Positions 44,067-52,368 are shown, counted from the stretch's first letter. The stretch: DNA of 64,000 nucleotides from Streptomyces sp. ISL-87 (GCF_018614095.1 NZ_JAGGOY010000061.1:137804-201803), one strand, 5' to 3'. Numbers and translations are program-made. The notes: generated by a model from the letters alone, not told the origin.

Positions 44067-45050
44067 ATGGTGCGATTCGGATACACGATGATGACCGAGC
44101 AGGCCGGACCCCGGGATCTGGTGGGGCACGTGGTCGGTGCCGAACGTGCGGGGTTCGACTTCTCCGTCGCTTCAGACCACTACTTTCCGTGGCTGGCCGC
44201 CCAGGGCCACTCCCCCTACGTGTGGAGCGTCCTGGGAGCGGCGGCGCAGGCCACCACCACCATCCCGCTCATGACCTACGTGACCTGCCCGACGATGCGC
44301 TACCACCCCGCGGTGGTGGCGCAGAAGGCGGCGACGATGCAGCTGCTGTCCGAGGGTCGCTTCCGGTTGGGCCTGGGCTCCGGCGAGAACCTCAACGAGC
44401 ACGTCATCGGCCCGGGGTGGCCCGCCGCGCACGTACGGCTGGACATGCTGGAGGAGGCGGTGGAGATCATCCGCGAGCTCTTCGCCGGCGGCTCCGTGAA
44501 CCATCACGGACCGTACTTCGACGTCGAGAACGCCAAGCTGTGGGACCTTCCCGACGACCCGCCGCCCCTCGGCATCGCGGTCTCCGGGGACGACTCCTGC
44601 GAGCTGGCGGGCAGACTCGCCGACCTGGTGATCGCCATCGAGCCTGAGAAGGATCTCCTGGAGGCCTTCGACCGCGCGGGCGGCGCGGGAAAGCCGAGCG
44701 TCGGCCAGCTGCCGGTCTGCTATGACGCCGACCGGGACACGGCCGTCAAGCGCGCCCACGAACAGTTCCGCTGGTCCGCGGGAGGCTGGAAGGTCAACGC
44801 GGAGCTGCCCGGACCGGCCGCCTTCGACCAGGCTTCCCGGTACGTCCGCCCGGAGGACATCGCCGAGGCGATCCCCTGCGGTGACGATGTCGACGCGTTC
44901 GTCGACGCCGTCCGTCCGTTCGTGGACGCGGGCTTCACGGAGATCGCGCTCGTGCAGGTGGGCGGAGCCCACCAGCGGCCCTTCCTCGACTGGGCCGAGG
45001 CCACCCTGCTCCCCGCGCTGCGCGAGCTCCGCCCCGCCGCTTCCGCCTGA
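44067..45050 (+). CDS. F420-dependent LLM oxidoreductase (TIGR03557-type)
   Basis: 327 residues with a luciferase-like barrel. MVRFGYTMMTEQAGPRDLVGHVVGAERAGFDF, SDHYFPW, YVTCPTMRYHPAVVAQ and GRFRLGLGSGENLNEHV match the F420-dependent glucose-6-phosphate dehydrogenase-like branch. Uses coenzyme F420 as hydride carrier; substrate not known. ATG 44067 fits the family start; its ribosome site is weak. It meets a convergent gene within 4 bp. Confidence 0.88.
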   Translation: MVRFGYTMMTEQAGPRDLVGHVVGAERAGFDFSVASDHYFPWLAAQGHSPYVWSVLGAAAQATTTIPLMTYVTCPTMRYHPAVVAQKAATMQLLSEGRFRLGLGSGENLNEHVIGPGWPAAHVRLDMLEEAVEIIRELFAGGSVNHHGPYFDVENAKLWDLPDDPPPLGIAVSGDDSCELAGRLADLVIAIEPEKDLLEAFDRAGGAGKPSVGQLPVCYDADRDTAVKRAHEQFRWSAGGWKVNAELPGPAAFDQASRYVRPEDIAEAIPCGDDVDAFVDAVRPFVDAGFTEIALVQVGGAHQRPFLDWAEATLLPALRELRPAASA

Positions 45051-45053
45051 GCT

Positions 45054-45620
45054 TCAGCCGCCGCTTCCGCCGCCGCTTCCGCCTGCGAACGAGACGTCGG
45101 CGGCGAAGCGGATGTCCGCCGCCATATTGATCTCCATCATGCGCAGCGCGGCGTCGGCCAGGTCCTTGTGGATGTGGGCGACCGCGTCCCGTACGACGGT
45201 GACGTGCAGGTGGCGGATGTGCGCGTCCAGGGCGGAGTAGAGCACGCACTGCTCCGTGACCTGTCCGCAAAGGACCAGGCGGTCCACGTCCAGCGCCCCC
45301 AGGAGATACGCGAGCGGTGTCTCGTAGAAGATCGAGTGCCGCGCCTTGACGACGAACAGCGAGTCGCTGTCCGGTGCGACGGGCTTCACCAGATCGGCGT
45401 GCGGGCCCGCCAAGGCCGTCTCCAGGATCTCGCCGTGGTGGGAGCGCCACAGCCCGAAGTTGTCGTTCACGTAGATCACCGGGGCGCCGCGGTGGCGGGC
45501 CTGGTCCAGCACGGCCCGGACACCGGGCAGGGCCTCCCGCACGGCCGGCAGCAACAGCTCCGCATCGGCATGGTCATAGGTGTTGATCATGTCGATGACG
45601 ACCAGCGCGCTGACGGCCAC
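45054..45620 (-). CDS. Isochorismatase-family cysteine hydrolase
   Basis: 188 residues. The catalytic triad is D in LVVIDMINTYDHAD, K in VVKARHSIFYETPL and C in CGQVTEQCVLYSA. Includes nicotinamidases and carbamoyl hydrolases; substrate unassigned. GTG 45620 is favoured because GGAGG lies 4 nt before it; longer starts (ATG 45674, 45656) have none. The C terminus is an odd GGSGGGSGG tail. Confidence 0.88.
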   Translation of the reverse strand: MAVSALVVIDMINTYDHADAELLLPAVREALPGVRAVLDQARHRGAPVIYVNDNFGLWRSHHGEILETALAGPHADLVKPVAPDSDSLFVVKARHSIFYETPLAYLLGALDVDRLVLCGQVTEQCVLYSALDAHIRHLHVTVVRDAVAHIHKDLADAALRMMEINMAADIRFAADVSFAGGSGGGSGG

Positions 45621-45780
45621 CGCACCTCCGGAGCCTGGATCCGCCGCGCCGTCCATCCGGCGCGGGATGATCACCCGGCGCCTACCCCGTCCCCGTCACA
45701 CCACACATCGCACGTCCCCCGCTGCGGGGGGGTGGCGGCCCGTGCCAGTGTGGAGGTCTCCCCGAGCAAGGAGCGGCGTC

Positions 45781-46002
45781 ATGGGCGGCATGCGGGACAA
45801 GGCCCAGCGGCCGGGCATAGGCCGTGAGGAGCAGGTGCGCGATACCGGCGACACCTCCGGGCAGCGGCGGCCGACGCGCGGACGCACCAAGGAAGAGTCC
45901 ACCCGGCGGCGCTCGGACGAGTCGCCGAAGCGCGACGAGCACGCGGAGCGCACGGCTGCGGACGGGTCCGGTGCCGAGGGCGAAGCCGAAGCCGAGGGCT
46001 GA
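45781..46002 (+). CDS. Small charged protein
   Basis: 73 residues with AAGGAG seven bases before ATG 45781. Rich in Arg/Glu/Asp/Ser (REEQVRDTGDTSGQRRPTRG, TKEESTRRRSDESPKRDEHA), ending in GAEGEAEAEG. Predicted disordered. No known family. Same length as the protein at 40731. Confidence 0.6.
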   Translation: MGGMRDKAQRPGIGREEQVRDTGDTSGQRRPTRGRTKEESTRRRSDESPKRDEHAERTAADGSGAEGEAEAEG

Positions 46003-46067
46003 GCCGATTCCGGGCCCCAGCGAGGCGGAACACGGGCGCGGGCACTACCGCTGAGGGGCGTGGATGA

Positions 46068-46400
46068 TCAGTCGGAGGCGCTCGCGAGTTCCAGGGCGAG
46101 TGCCTGGAGGATGTCCTCCGTCGAAGTCTCCGGCCCCACTTCGTCATACGCGTCCGCGACCGCCTCGAACGCCTGGACGAATCCGCTGATCAGCGCGCTC
46201 CACGGACCGGACAGCTGCTCCAGCATCGCCCGTCCGATCTCGGCCGCGTCAGCGTCGGCGGGCACCAGGAACTGCGACGGCGTCACCTCGCTGATCAGTG
46301 CCGAAACAAAGTCCGAGCCGACACCACTCCGAAGGCCCGTGAGCACCGCGATCGCCTTGAGCTTGATCTCGTTCTCGTTCTCGTTCTCGTACTCGTCCAT
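46068..46400 (-). CDS. Small acidic helical protein
   Basis: 110 residues beginning MDEYENENENEIKLKA, where ENENEN comes from a GAGAAC repeat. The rest is amphipathic helix (IAVLTGLRSGVGSDFVSALISEV, AAEIGRAMLEQLSG). Unrecognised. The ribosome site is a weak GGCGGG. It lies just downstream of the Usp relic. Confidence 0.5.
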   Translation of the reverse strand: MDEYENENENEIKLKAIAVLTGLRSGVGSDFVSALISEVTPSQFLVPADADAAEIGRAMLEQLSGPWSALISGFVQAFEAVADAYDEVGPETSTEDILQALALELASASD

Positions 46401-46435
46401 CCCGCCCGCCTATCCAAAGTTCGGCCGCGGAACCG

Positions 46436-46525
46436 GTCCGCGGGCGGACGATGACCACGGGGCAGGCCGAATGAAGAGCACACTGCTGACTCACCGAGCC
46501 CAGCAGCACCGGAACCTCCGCGCGT
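46436..46525 (-). pseudogene. C-terminal relic of a universal stress protein
   Basis: One frame reads EVPVLLGSVSQQCALHSACPVVIVRP, which is the last beta-alpha-beta unit of UspA-type proteins (ATP-binding GS motif and terminal strand). The first 100-250 residues are not found upstream in any frame. A remnant. Confidence 0.65.
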
Positions 46526-46678
46526 CCGCCCAGCCATTGATACGCCTACCCGCGCGCGGCAGCGGCACACCAGCGAAGCGTCGCCGTCGAATCCGCGGAC
46601 ATCAAGCCGGATCAGCCGGGTAGCCGCCTCATTGACCGACTCCCCGACCTGCCGACCCACCCACCCAGGAGGTCTTCC

Positions 46679-46921
46679 ATGGGCACCCCTCCCAACGATC
46701 CCGTACCCCCCAGTCCCACCCCGGCTCCCGGCCCCGGCCCGGGACCGCAGCCCGGCCCGGTACCAGGTCCCGTACCGGCCCCCGGCGGGCCCGACCCCGT
46801 ACCGCCGGCGCCACCACAACCCGAACCCGACCCACAGCCGCCACCCGCACCGCGTCCCGAGCCACACCCCCAGCCCGGACCCCTGCCCGGGCCGGTACCG
46901 GCCCCCGAGCCCGTCACCTGA
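46679..46921 (+). CDS. Small proline/glycine-rich protein
   Basis: 80 residues made nearly only of Pro, Gly, Ala, Glu, His and Gln (PAPGPGPGPQPGP, PPAPPQPEPDPQPPP). No signal peptide and no hydrophobic segment. AGGAGG at 46667-46672 is a strong ribosome site, which argues that this is translated. Low-complexity; function unknown. Confidence 0.55.
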   Translation: MGTPPNDPVPPSPTPAPGPGPGPQPGPVPGPVPAPGGPDPVPPAPPQPEPDPQPPPAPRPEPHPQPGPLPGPVPAPEPVT

Positions 46922-47006
46922 CGGCTCAGGCCGTCACATCACGGCTCCCGGCAGATGACCACGCCAACGGGATCACGGTCGGCCCTCGACCCGCCAAGGG
47001 CCCGCA

Positions 47007-47342
47007 TCAGTGGCCGAGGGCGTTCTTGAGCTGCTGCTTGGTCATCGTGGAGCGTCCCTCGATATTGCGCTTCTTCGCCTCGTCGTACAGCTCGTCACGG
47101 GTGCGCTCCGAGGAGCCCCCACCGCCTCCGCCGCCGGACCTCTGGCCTCCGCGCTGGGAAGCGGACTTGCCCTGGGTAGAGCTGCGGCTGGACGACTTCG
47201 ACTCTCCCGAACGGGCCCGTTCCCTGTTCACCGTCCGGGACGCCATCTCCTTCGCACGGCCTTCCGACATGCCGCGCTTCTCGCCGGACTCCTTGATGTG
47301 TTCGTACTGCCGTTCACGCTTGCCGCTGGAACCACGAGGCAT
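47007..47342 (-). CDS. Basic protein with Rho_N/SAP-like C-terminal module
   Basis: 111 residues, of the type annotated as plasmid stabilisation protein in Streptomyces. A basic N-terminal half (MPRGSSGKRERQYEHIKESGEKRG), a Ser/Gly spacer with seven glycines, then TRDELYDEAKKRNIEGRSTM and KQQLKNALGH, the helix-extended-helix module of Rho_N/SAP domains, likely binding nucleic acid. Divergent from the mini-Ku gene, which ends in a similar module. Confidence 0.78.
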   Translation of the reverse strand: MPRGSSGKRERQYEHIKESGEKRGMSEGRAKEMASRTVNRERARSGESKSSSRSSTQGKSASQRGGQRSGGGGGGGSSERTRDELYDEAKKRNIEGRSTMTKQQLKNALGH

Positions 47343-47554
47343 TGCAGGTCTCCTTCACCATCGGATGACCGCGCGCGGCCTGACTGCGCGCGCTGGGCGT
47401 TCAGCGCCATCCTGCGAGCCTCTGCTCCACCCCGCACGCCCGGATCCCCCAACCGGCGGCGTGACGCTTCCGGGGCTGTTGCCACCGCCCCACGGATGCG
47501 ATCAGGCGGCCGAGGCCTTGAGCTGGAAGGGGAACGGCTTTGGAGGTGGTGGTC

Positions 47555-48079
47555 ATGGCCCGACCCGTATGGGCGGGAGTCTTGACGTTCGGCCTGGTCA
47601 GCCTGCCCGTCGGCATGTATACGGCGACCGACAGCCACACCATCCACTGCCTCATCGACGCCCTGACCATGACGTGGGACCCGGAAGCGTTCCGCGACAC
47701 CTTCCGCGAGAAGGTCGCCCAGCTGATCGAGGCCAAACAGGCTGGCGAAACCGTCGAGAAGGCCGAACCCGCGGCGAAGTCCACCCACGCCGTCGATCTC
47801 ATGGAGACGTTGCGCGCCAGCGTGGAGCGCGCCCGTTCCCCCAAGGACACGGGTGAGAAGGCAACCGCGCCGGGCGCGCGGCACGAAGTGCGGAAGCGGG
47901 CGGGGAGCAAACCGGCCGCCAAGAAGCGCGTCCGGTCGGCGCCGACGAAGCACGACTTGGAGTCGCTGACGAAGTCCGAGTTGTACGAGAAGGCCGCCGC
48001 CGCCACGATCCCCGGCCGCTCCACCATGACCCGCGACGAGCTGATCAAGGCCCTCACGCGGAAGCACCAGGCCGCGTAA
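47555..48079 (+). CDS. Internally deleted Ku protein (mini-Ku)
   Basis: 174 residues. MARPVWAGVLTFGLVSLPVG through TDSHTIH is the exact start of bacterial Ku. It then passes at residue 32-33 straight into LIDALTMTWDPEAFRDTFRE and DLMETLRASVERARSP, the end of the Ku core. About 170-180 residues that form the DNA-encircling bridge are missing, in frame. A SAP-like C terminus (LTKSELYEKAAAATIPGRST) is kept. GGAGG 8 nt upstream of ATG 47555 supports expression. Cannot form a normal DNA ring; either a relic or a shortened DNA-binding protein. Confidence 0.82.
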   Translation: MARPVWAGVLTFGLVSLPVGMYTATDSHTIHCLIDALTMTWDPEAFRDTFREKVAQLIEAKQAGETVEKAEPAAKSTHAVDLMETLRASVERARSPKDTGEKATAPGARHEVRKRAGSKPAAKKRVRSAPTKHDLESLTKSELYEKAAAATIPGRSTMTRDELIKALTRKHQAA

Positions 48080-48447
48080 AGCCCAGCCGCACCCAGCTCA
48101 GCGGACCCGTCCTCGCGGCTTCAACCGGGTGGTCGCGGGAGTCCCGGGGCAGGAATCGGAGCGCCGTCGGGCAAACCGTCAGCACGCGTCCCTCGGTGTG
48201 ATCCGTACCAGCCCCAGCCGGCCCTCAACGACCGGCAGGTCGAGGCGGGTTCGCTCGTACATCGGGCGGGCCAGGCGCTCCCGAGCCTGCCTCCGCTTCC
48301 CCGGAGAAGCGGAGGCAGTTCGCTGCCCGCACAAGGCGACTCCTGCCGGGCGGCCGTCGACAAAGCGGAACGCAACGAAGGAGTCGCCTGGTTGTGCGAA
48401 GATTCCGTCCCCCGGTTCATGTGGACCGGGTGACAAGGGGAAAATCA
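48080..48447. other. Intergenic region between mini-Ku and amidase genes
   Basis: About 370 bp. Contains one strong hairpin (48288-48318) and AAGGGG near 48436 that serves the amidase start. A minus-strand frame (RTRLDLPVVEGRLGLVRITPRD) looks protein-like for 30 codons but matches no family recognised. Confidence 0.4.
48288..48318. terminator. Hairpin between mini-Ku and amidase genes
   Basis: CTGCCTCCGCTTC (48288-48300) pairs perfectly with GAAGCGGAGGCAG (48306-48318), loop CCGGA. Too far from mini-Ku (210 bp) to be certain it is that gene's terminator. Confidence 0.55.
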
Positions 48448-49587
48448 GTGATACCAAGAAGGTTCAGGCTCGCCGTCGGTGCGGCCTTGACCGTGACGCT
48501 GTCGTCCGCGACCCTGCTCGCCTACTCCGCGAGTGCGGGTTCCGGGCCCGAAGCGGCCGACCGCCCGACCGTCGACGCCTTCGCCCGCATAGCCGACGAC
48601 GTGCTCTCCCGGCGCACCCAGGCTCTGGTCGAGGACCAGCCAGGACACGGCAACTCCGGCCCGGCCTCCGCGAAGACGCGCATGTCGGCCCAGCTGAAGA
48701 AGGACGAGGCCGCGGCGATCTCGTCGCTGCAGTCCCGCAAGACGCGCCTGGCGGCGCTCGGCGAGGCCTACACGGGCGCGAACACCCGCGTCGCCGTGGA
48801 CCGTGCCACGGTCACCGGCGGGAAGGCGACCGTACAGGTCACCGAAGACACCACGCTCACCTACAAGAAACTGCGCGGAGACGAGCCGGCCACCACCGGC
48901 TTCCGGACGCGCTACGAGCTGACCCTCACCAGCAAGCGGGGCCGTGGCTGGGAGCTGACCTCGATCAAGTCCCAGGACAACGGCCCCGTCGCGATCAACG
49001 AGCCCGTGGCGGCCAAGGCGAAGGTCGCCAGGGACGACGGCAACCAGTATCCGGACGGCACACCCGCATCCACCAAGTACCCCGCCACGGCGAAGCCCAA
49101 GGCGCAGACCGGCGGTGCGTACGACTACGCGGCCATGGCGAAGTACGCGGAGAAGTACTGGAGCAATTACAACCCGGCGTACCGCAAGTTCAGCGGAGCC
49201 GGGGGTGACTGCACCAACTTCATCAGCCAGGCGCTGAAAGCGGGTGGCTGGAAGGCCGTTCCGGGCTCCACGACGGACTACCGGAACTGGTCGTACGACG
49301 GCACCCGCCAGACCGACTCCTGGGTCGGCGCGAACGAGTGGGCGTGGTTCACGCTGTCCAACCAGCGGGCCACCAACTTGGCCAACGTCTACCAGACGGA
49401 CGTTGGTGACATCGTGCAGGCGGACTTCAACAGGGACGGGTCCAAGGACCACTCCATGATGGTGACGTACCGCAGCCGCGCCGGAATGCCGTACCTCACG
49501 TACCACTCCACCAACACGTACCGTAAGTCGCTCGCGAGCATCGTCGCGTCCTACCCGGACGCGATCTATTACGCGTACCGCACCTGA
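48448..49587 (+). CDS. Secreted amidase-domain protein (Amidase_6)
   Basis: 379 residues: signal peptide (VIPRRFRLAVGAALTVTLSSATLLA), a 190-residue beta-rich region, then an Amidase_6 domain with the nucleophile cysteine in GAGGDCTNFISQALKAGGW and histidine in DGSKDHSMMVTYR, then YHSTNTY. Resembles NlpC/CHAP-like wall amidases. GTG 48448 with AAGGGG upstream is preferred. No c-di-AMP riboswitch was seen upstream. Confidence 0.88.
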   Translation: MIPRRFRLAVGAALTVTLSSATLLAYSASAGSGPEAADRPTVDAFARIADDVLSRRTQALVEDQPGHGNSGPASAKTRMSAQLKKDEAAAISSLQSRKTRLAALGEAYTGANTRVAVDRATVTGGKATVQVTEDTTLTYKKLRGDEPATTGFRTRYELTLTSKRGRGWELTSIKSQDNGPVAINEPVAAKAKVARDDGNQYPDGTPASTKYPATAKPKAQTGGAYDYAAMAKYAEKYWSNYNPAYRKFSGAGGDCTNFISQALKAGGWKAVPGSTTDYRNWSYDGTRQTDSWVGANEWAWFTLSNQRATNLANVYQTDVGDIVQADFNRDGSKDHSMMVTYRSRAGMPYLTYHSTNTYRKSLASIVASYPDAIYYAYRT

Positions 49588-49600
49588 CGGGTGCCCTTCG

Positions 49601-49637
49601 GCTCCTCCTGCCGCGGAACCCCAGCGGCAGGAGGGGC
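49601..49637 (+). terminator. Hairpin after amidase gene
   Basis: GCTCCTCCTGCCGC (49601-49614) pairs with GCGGCAGGAGGGGC (49624-49637), 14 bp with one G-U pair, loop of nine. It lies 13 bp past the stop codon. Confidence 0.75.
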
Positions 49638-49649
49638 TGACGCGCCAGT

Positions 49650-49990
49650 GCCGTGGCCGGACGGCTTACGGGCCGGGCGGCACCTGGCCGGCCCGCCTGG
49701 ACACGTACCTCGCGGACGGCATCGCACTCGCGATGTGGAGCGGTGGGTGCAGACGGCTTCGGTGCTCCACTCGAACGGCGACGCGATGGACATCGCGGTG
49801 CGGGACGGCCGGATCGTCGGTGTCCGCGGACGGGTGGTGGACCGGGTGAACCGGGGCCGGCTCGGGCCGAAGGACCTGTTCGGCAGGTCGCGCACTGTAC
49901 TCCGGCGTGGGCCTCGGCCATCTGCGACGTCCCCGCCGCCGCGATCACGGAAGCCGCGGAGCTGCTGGGCGGGGCCGTCAACCCCCGTTG
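49650..49990 (+). pseudogene. Decayed molybdopterin oxidoreductase
   Basis: Three fragments in three frames: TAYGPGGTWPARLDTYLADGI (from 49658), DVERWVQTASVLHSNGDAMD with GRIVGVRGRVVDRVNRG (around 49735-49880), and ASAICDVPAAAITEAAELLGG (around 49915-49980). Together they match non-contiguous pieces of an FdhF/NarG-like molybdopterin oxidoreductase of over 700 residues. Frameshifts and internal loss mean no functional product. Confidence 0.7.
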
Positions 49991-50040
49991 GTCATCTGGT
50001 CATCGGCGCCGTTCCCGGCTCGTGGAGGTGCCCCAGGCTC

Positions 50041-51225
50041 TCAAGGAGTGAAGAGCACCTTGACGGCGCCGTCCCGCTTCTTCTGGAACATCTCGTAGGC
50101 GTCCGGCGCCTGCTCCAAGGGCAACCGGTGCGTGGCGAAGTCGTCCACTCCGAGGGGATCGCCGTCAGTGAGCAGGGGGAGGATGTCGTCGACCCAGCGG
50201 TGGACGTTGGCCTGGCCCATGCGCAGTTGGAGCTGCTTGTCGAACATGGTCAGCAAGGGCAGGGGATCGGCCGCACCGCCATACACCCCGGACACGGAGA
50301 TGGTGCCGCCCCGGCGGACGAGGTCGATGGCCGTGTAGAGCGCGGAGAGCCGGTCGACTCCGGCGCGCTTCATCATGGCGGCGGCCAGGGCGTCCGGCAG
50401 GAGGGTGGTCAAGCCCTGCGCAGCGGCGGCGACGCGGCTGCCGTGCGCTTCCATCCCGACGGCGTCGATGACGGCGTCCGGCCCCCGCCCCCCGGTGAGG
50501 GCACGGACGGCGTCCGTGAGCCCGTCGCCGCACTCCTGCACGTCCAGAGTGTGCATGCCGCGCCGGCGGGCGCGCTCCAGACGCTCGGGAACAAGGTCGA
50601 TGCCGATGACCGTGGAGGCTCCGCGGTGGGCCGCGATGCGGCAGCTCATGTCGCCGATGGGCCCCAGCCCCAGTACGGCGACGCTGCCGCCCGGCGGGAC
50701 GTCCGCGTACTCGACCGCCTGCCATGCCGTGGGCAGGACGTCGGACAGGTAGACGAAGCGTTCGTCGGACGGTCCGTCCGGGACCGGAATGGGGAGGTTG
50801 TTGCCGAAGGGGACCCGCAGGTACTCGGCCTGGCCACCGGGTACTTGACCGTAGAGTTTCGTGTAGCCGAAGAGCGAGGCTCCGTTGCCGTGCTCGCGGA
50901 CCTGGGTCGTCTCGCACTGGGAGTGAAGGCCCCGGGCGCACATGAAGCATGTGCCGCACGAGATGTTGAAGGGAACCACGACGCGGTCGCCCGGCCTCAG
51001 GGCGGTGACGGCCGGTCCGACCTCCTCCACGACACCCATGGGTTCGTGGCCCAGGATGTCACCGGCGTCGAGGAAGGCCCCCAGCACTTCGTAGAGGTGC
51101 AGGTCGGAGCCGCACAAGCCGGTGGTCGTCACTTTGACGATGACGTCATCGGCGTCGCGAACGACGGGATCCGGCACGGTGTCGACGCGTACGTCCCGCT
51201 TGCCGTGCCATGTCAGTGCCCTCAT
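50041..51225 (-). CDS. Zinc-dependent medium-chain alcohol dehydrogenase (formaldehyde dehydrogenase-like)
   Basis: 394 residues. Catalytic zinc site GLCGSDLH and GHEPMG; structural zinc cysteines in NISCGTCFMCARGLHSQC; NAD site AVLGLGPIGDMSCR. The extended middle region is that of glutathione-independent formaldehyde dehydrogenase-like enzymes. ATG 51225 follows GAGGAG by 5 nt; the longer open frame is discarded. Oxidises an alcohol or aldehyde with NAD(P). Confidence 0.92.
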   Translation of the reverse strand: MRALTWHGKRDVRVDTVPDPVVRDADDVIVKVTTTGLCGSDLHLYEVLGAFLDAGDILGHEPMGVVEEVGPAVTALRPGDRVVVPFNISCGTCFMCARGLHSQCETTQVREHGNGASLFGYTKLYGQVPGGQAEYLRVPFGNNLPIPVPDGPSDERFVYLSDVLPTAWQAVEYADVPPGGSVAVLGLGPIGDMSCRIAAHRGASTVIGIDLVPERLERARRRGMHTLDVQECGDGLTDAVRALTGGRGPDAVIDAVGMEAHGSRVAAAAQGLTTLLPDALAAAMMKRAGVDRLSALYTAIDLVRRGGTISVSGVYGGAADPLPLLTMFDKQLQLRMGQANVHRWVDDILPLLTDGDPLGVDDFATHRLPLEQAPDAYEMFQKKRDGAVKVLFTP

Positions 51226-51706
51226 CACGTCTCCTCGCCGGCTGTTCCACCTCGGGTGGTGCGTGCGTGCCTCGCCCGACGTCTGCCCCCGGCAGTACCG
51301 GCAAACCGGGATGACGCGCGTTTTCCGCGCCGGTCCCCCGGACAACTCCGGCGTGGGGTCCCACGCTTTGCGGAAATCCTCGGCGTCAAGCCGCCCCAAT
51401 ACGAGTGCCGCAAGGTCGGCGAGTATCGCGAAGGCGGCATTTTCGATGTCTGGAATCGGATAGGCGGCGTAGAAGGATTACACTGGATTCGCGCGTTGGC
51501 GAGAGGCACTCCATAGGCATCATGGATTGGATTTTTTGCGTCTGCTCGCCGGATTCATTACGGAGGCCTGACGCCGGGCCGGGGCCCGATGGCATCGCCC
51601 TTAGGGATGCTTATCGACTTTCCCTGGCGGTCTTCTAGTGGGATGGCTCGCCAAGGACACTTTCGAGGTCGGCTGTCCATCGCTTTGTACCCGGCAGGAG
51701 ACACTC
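51226..51706. other. Lower-GC non-coding stretch
   Basis: 480 bp upstream of the alcohol dehydrogenase. From about 51400 to 51560 the composition drops to roughly 50-55 percent GC by eye, with ATGGATTGGATTTTTTGCG. No open frame resembles a known protein. May hold promoters or foreign DNA. Confidence 0.4.
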
Positions 51707-51937
51707 GTGAAGTTCACCTTGGGGCGGCGCGGACATAAGTGGAGCAGGCGTCGGACGCTCGCTCGCTGGGCGCCCCGAGCTGTCGTCCGCCGGAGCTGCC
51801 TGCGACTGACGGTGTGGGGTTTGCGGCTGACTGTGTGGGGCCTGCGACTGGCGCTCCGGCGTCTGCTGCGCGTGTTTCTTCCCGCGTCGCCCCGCCGGTT
51901 CTGGAACACGGGACTTTGGTTCATCGCGGTCACCTGA
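51707..51937 (+). CDS. Small basic protein with repeated LRLTVWG unit
   Basis: 76 residues from GTG 51707 with GGAG ten bases upstream. Strongly basic and amphipathic: VVRRSCLRLTVWGLRLTVWG then LRLALRRLLRVFLP. The LRLTVWG unit is duplicated exactly and begins a third time. Could associate with membrane or nucleic acid. Family not recognised. Confidence 0.5.
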   Translation: MKFTLGRRGHKWSRRRTLARWAPRAVVRRSCLRLTVWGLRLTVWGLRLALRRLLRVFLPASPRRFWNTGLWFIAVT

Positions 51938-52055
51938 GGGTGGACGGTTGTGCGCGCCGCGTTACGGACCACATGCGCAATCCGATCCGATTGCCCGAGG
52001 TATAGGTGGCCTCCCAGGGGGCAGTAGACATGAAGGAGTTCGGAGGTGACCAATT

Positions 52056-52226
52056 ATGGCCACAGGCAAGAAGGCCAAGAACATCGGAAAGAACGTGAAG
52101 GGCAAGGTCAAGGAAACCACCGGCAAGGCCGTCGGCAACGAGAGCCTTGAGATCAAGGGAGAGGCCGAGCAAACGGCCGCTGATGCCAAGCAGGCCGGAC
52201 AGAAGGCCAAGGACACGCTGACCTGA
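52056..52226 (+). CDS. CsbD-family stress protein
   Basis: 56 residues, MATGKKAKNIGKNVKGKVKE at the start and KQAGQKAKDTLT at the end, with GNESLEIKGEAEQ in the middle: the CsbD family. Lysine-rich four-helix stress proteins, sigma-B dependent in Bacillus. GGAGG at 52042-52046. Same length as the second CsbD gene at 54344. Confidence 0.9.
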   Translation: MATGKKAKNIGKNVKGKVKETTGKAVGNESLEIKGEAEQTAADAKQAGQKAKDTLT

Positions 52227-52368
52227 CTGATCCACGAGCGGGGCCGTCGCCTCGGAGGCGACGGCCTCCGCCGTGACATCAGCACTGGCCAGGGCTGACA
52301 GCGTGGTGGCCCGGGGGCTTCGGCCCTGCTGGACGGCCCGGCGGCACGGGGCGCGGCATAGTGGTGGG

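Noticed and set aside
48080..48447. Possible c-di-AMP (ydaO) riboswitch upstream of the wall amidase
   Set aside because: None of the expected conserved motifs seen; only a simple hairpin.
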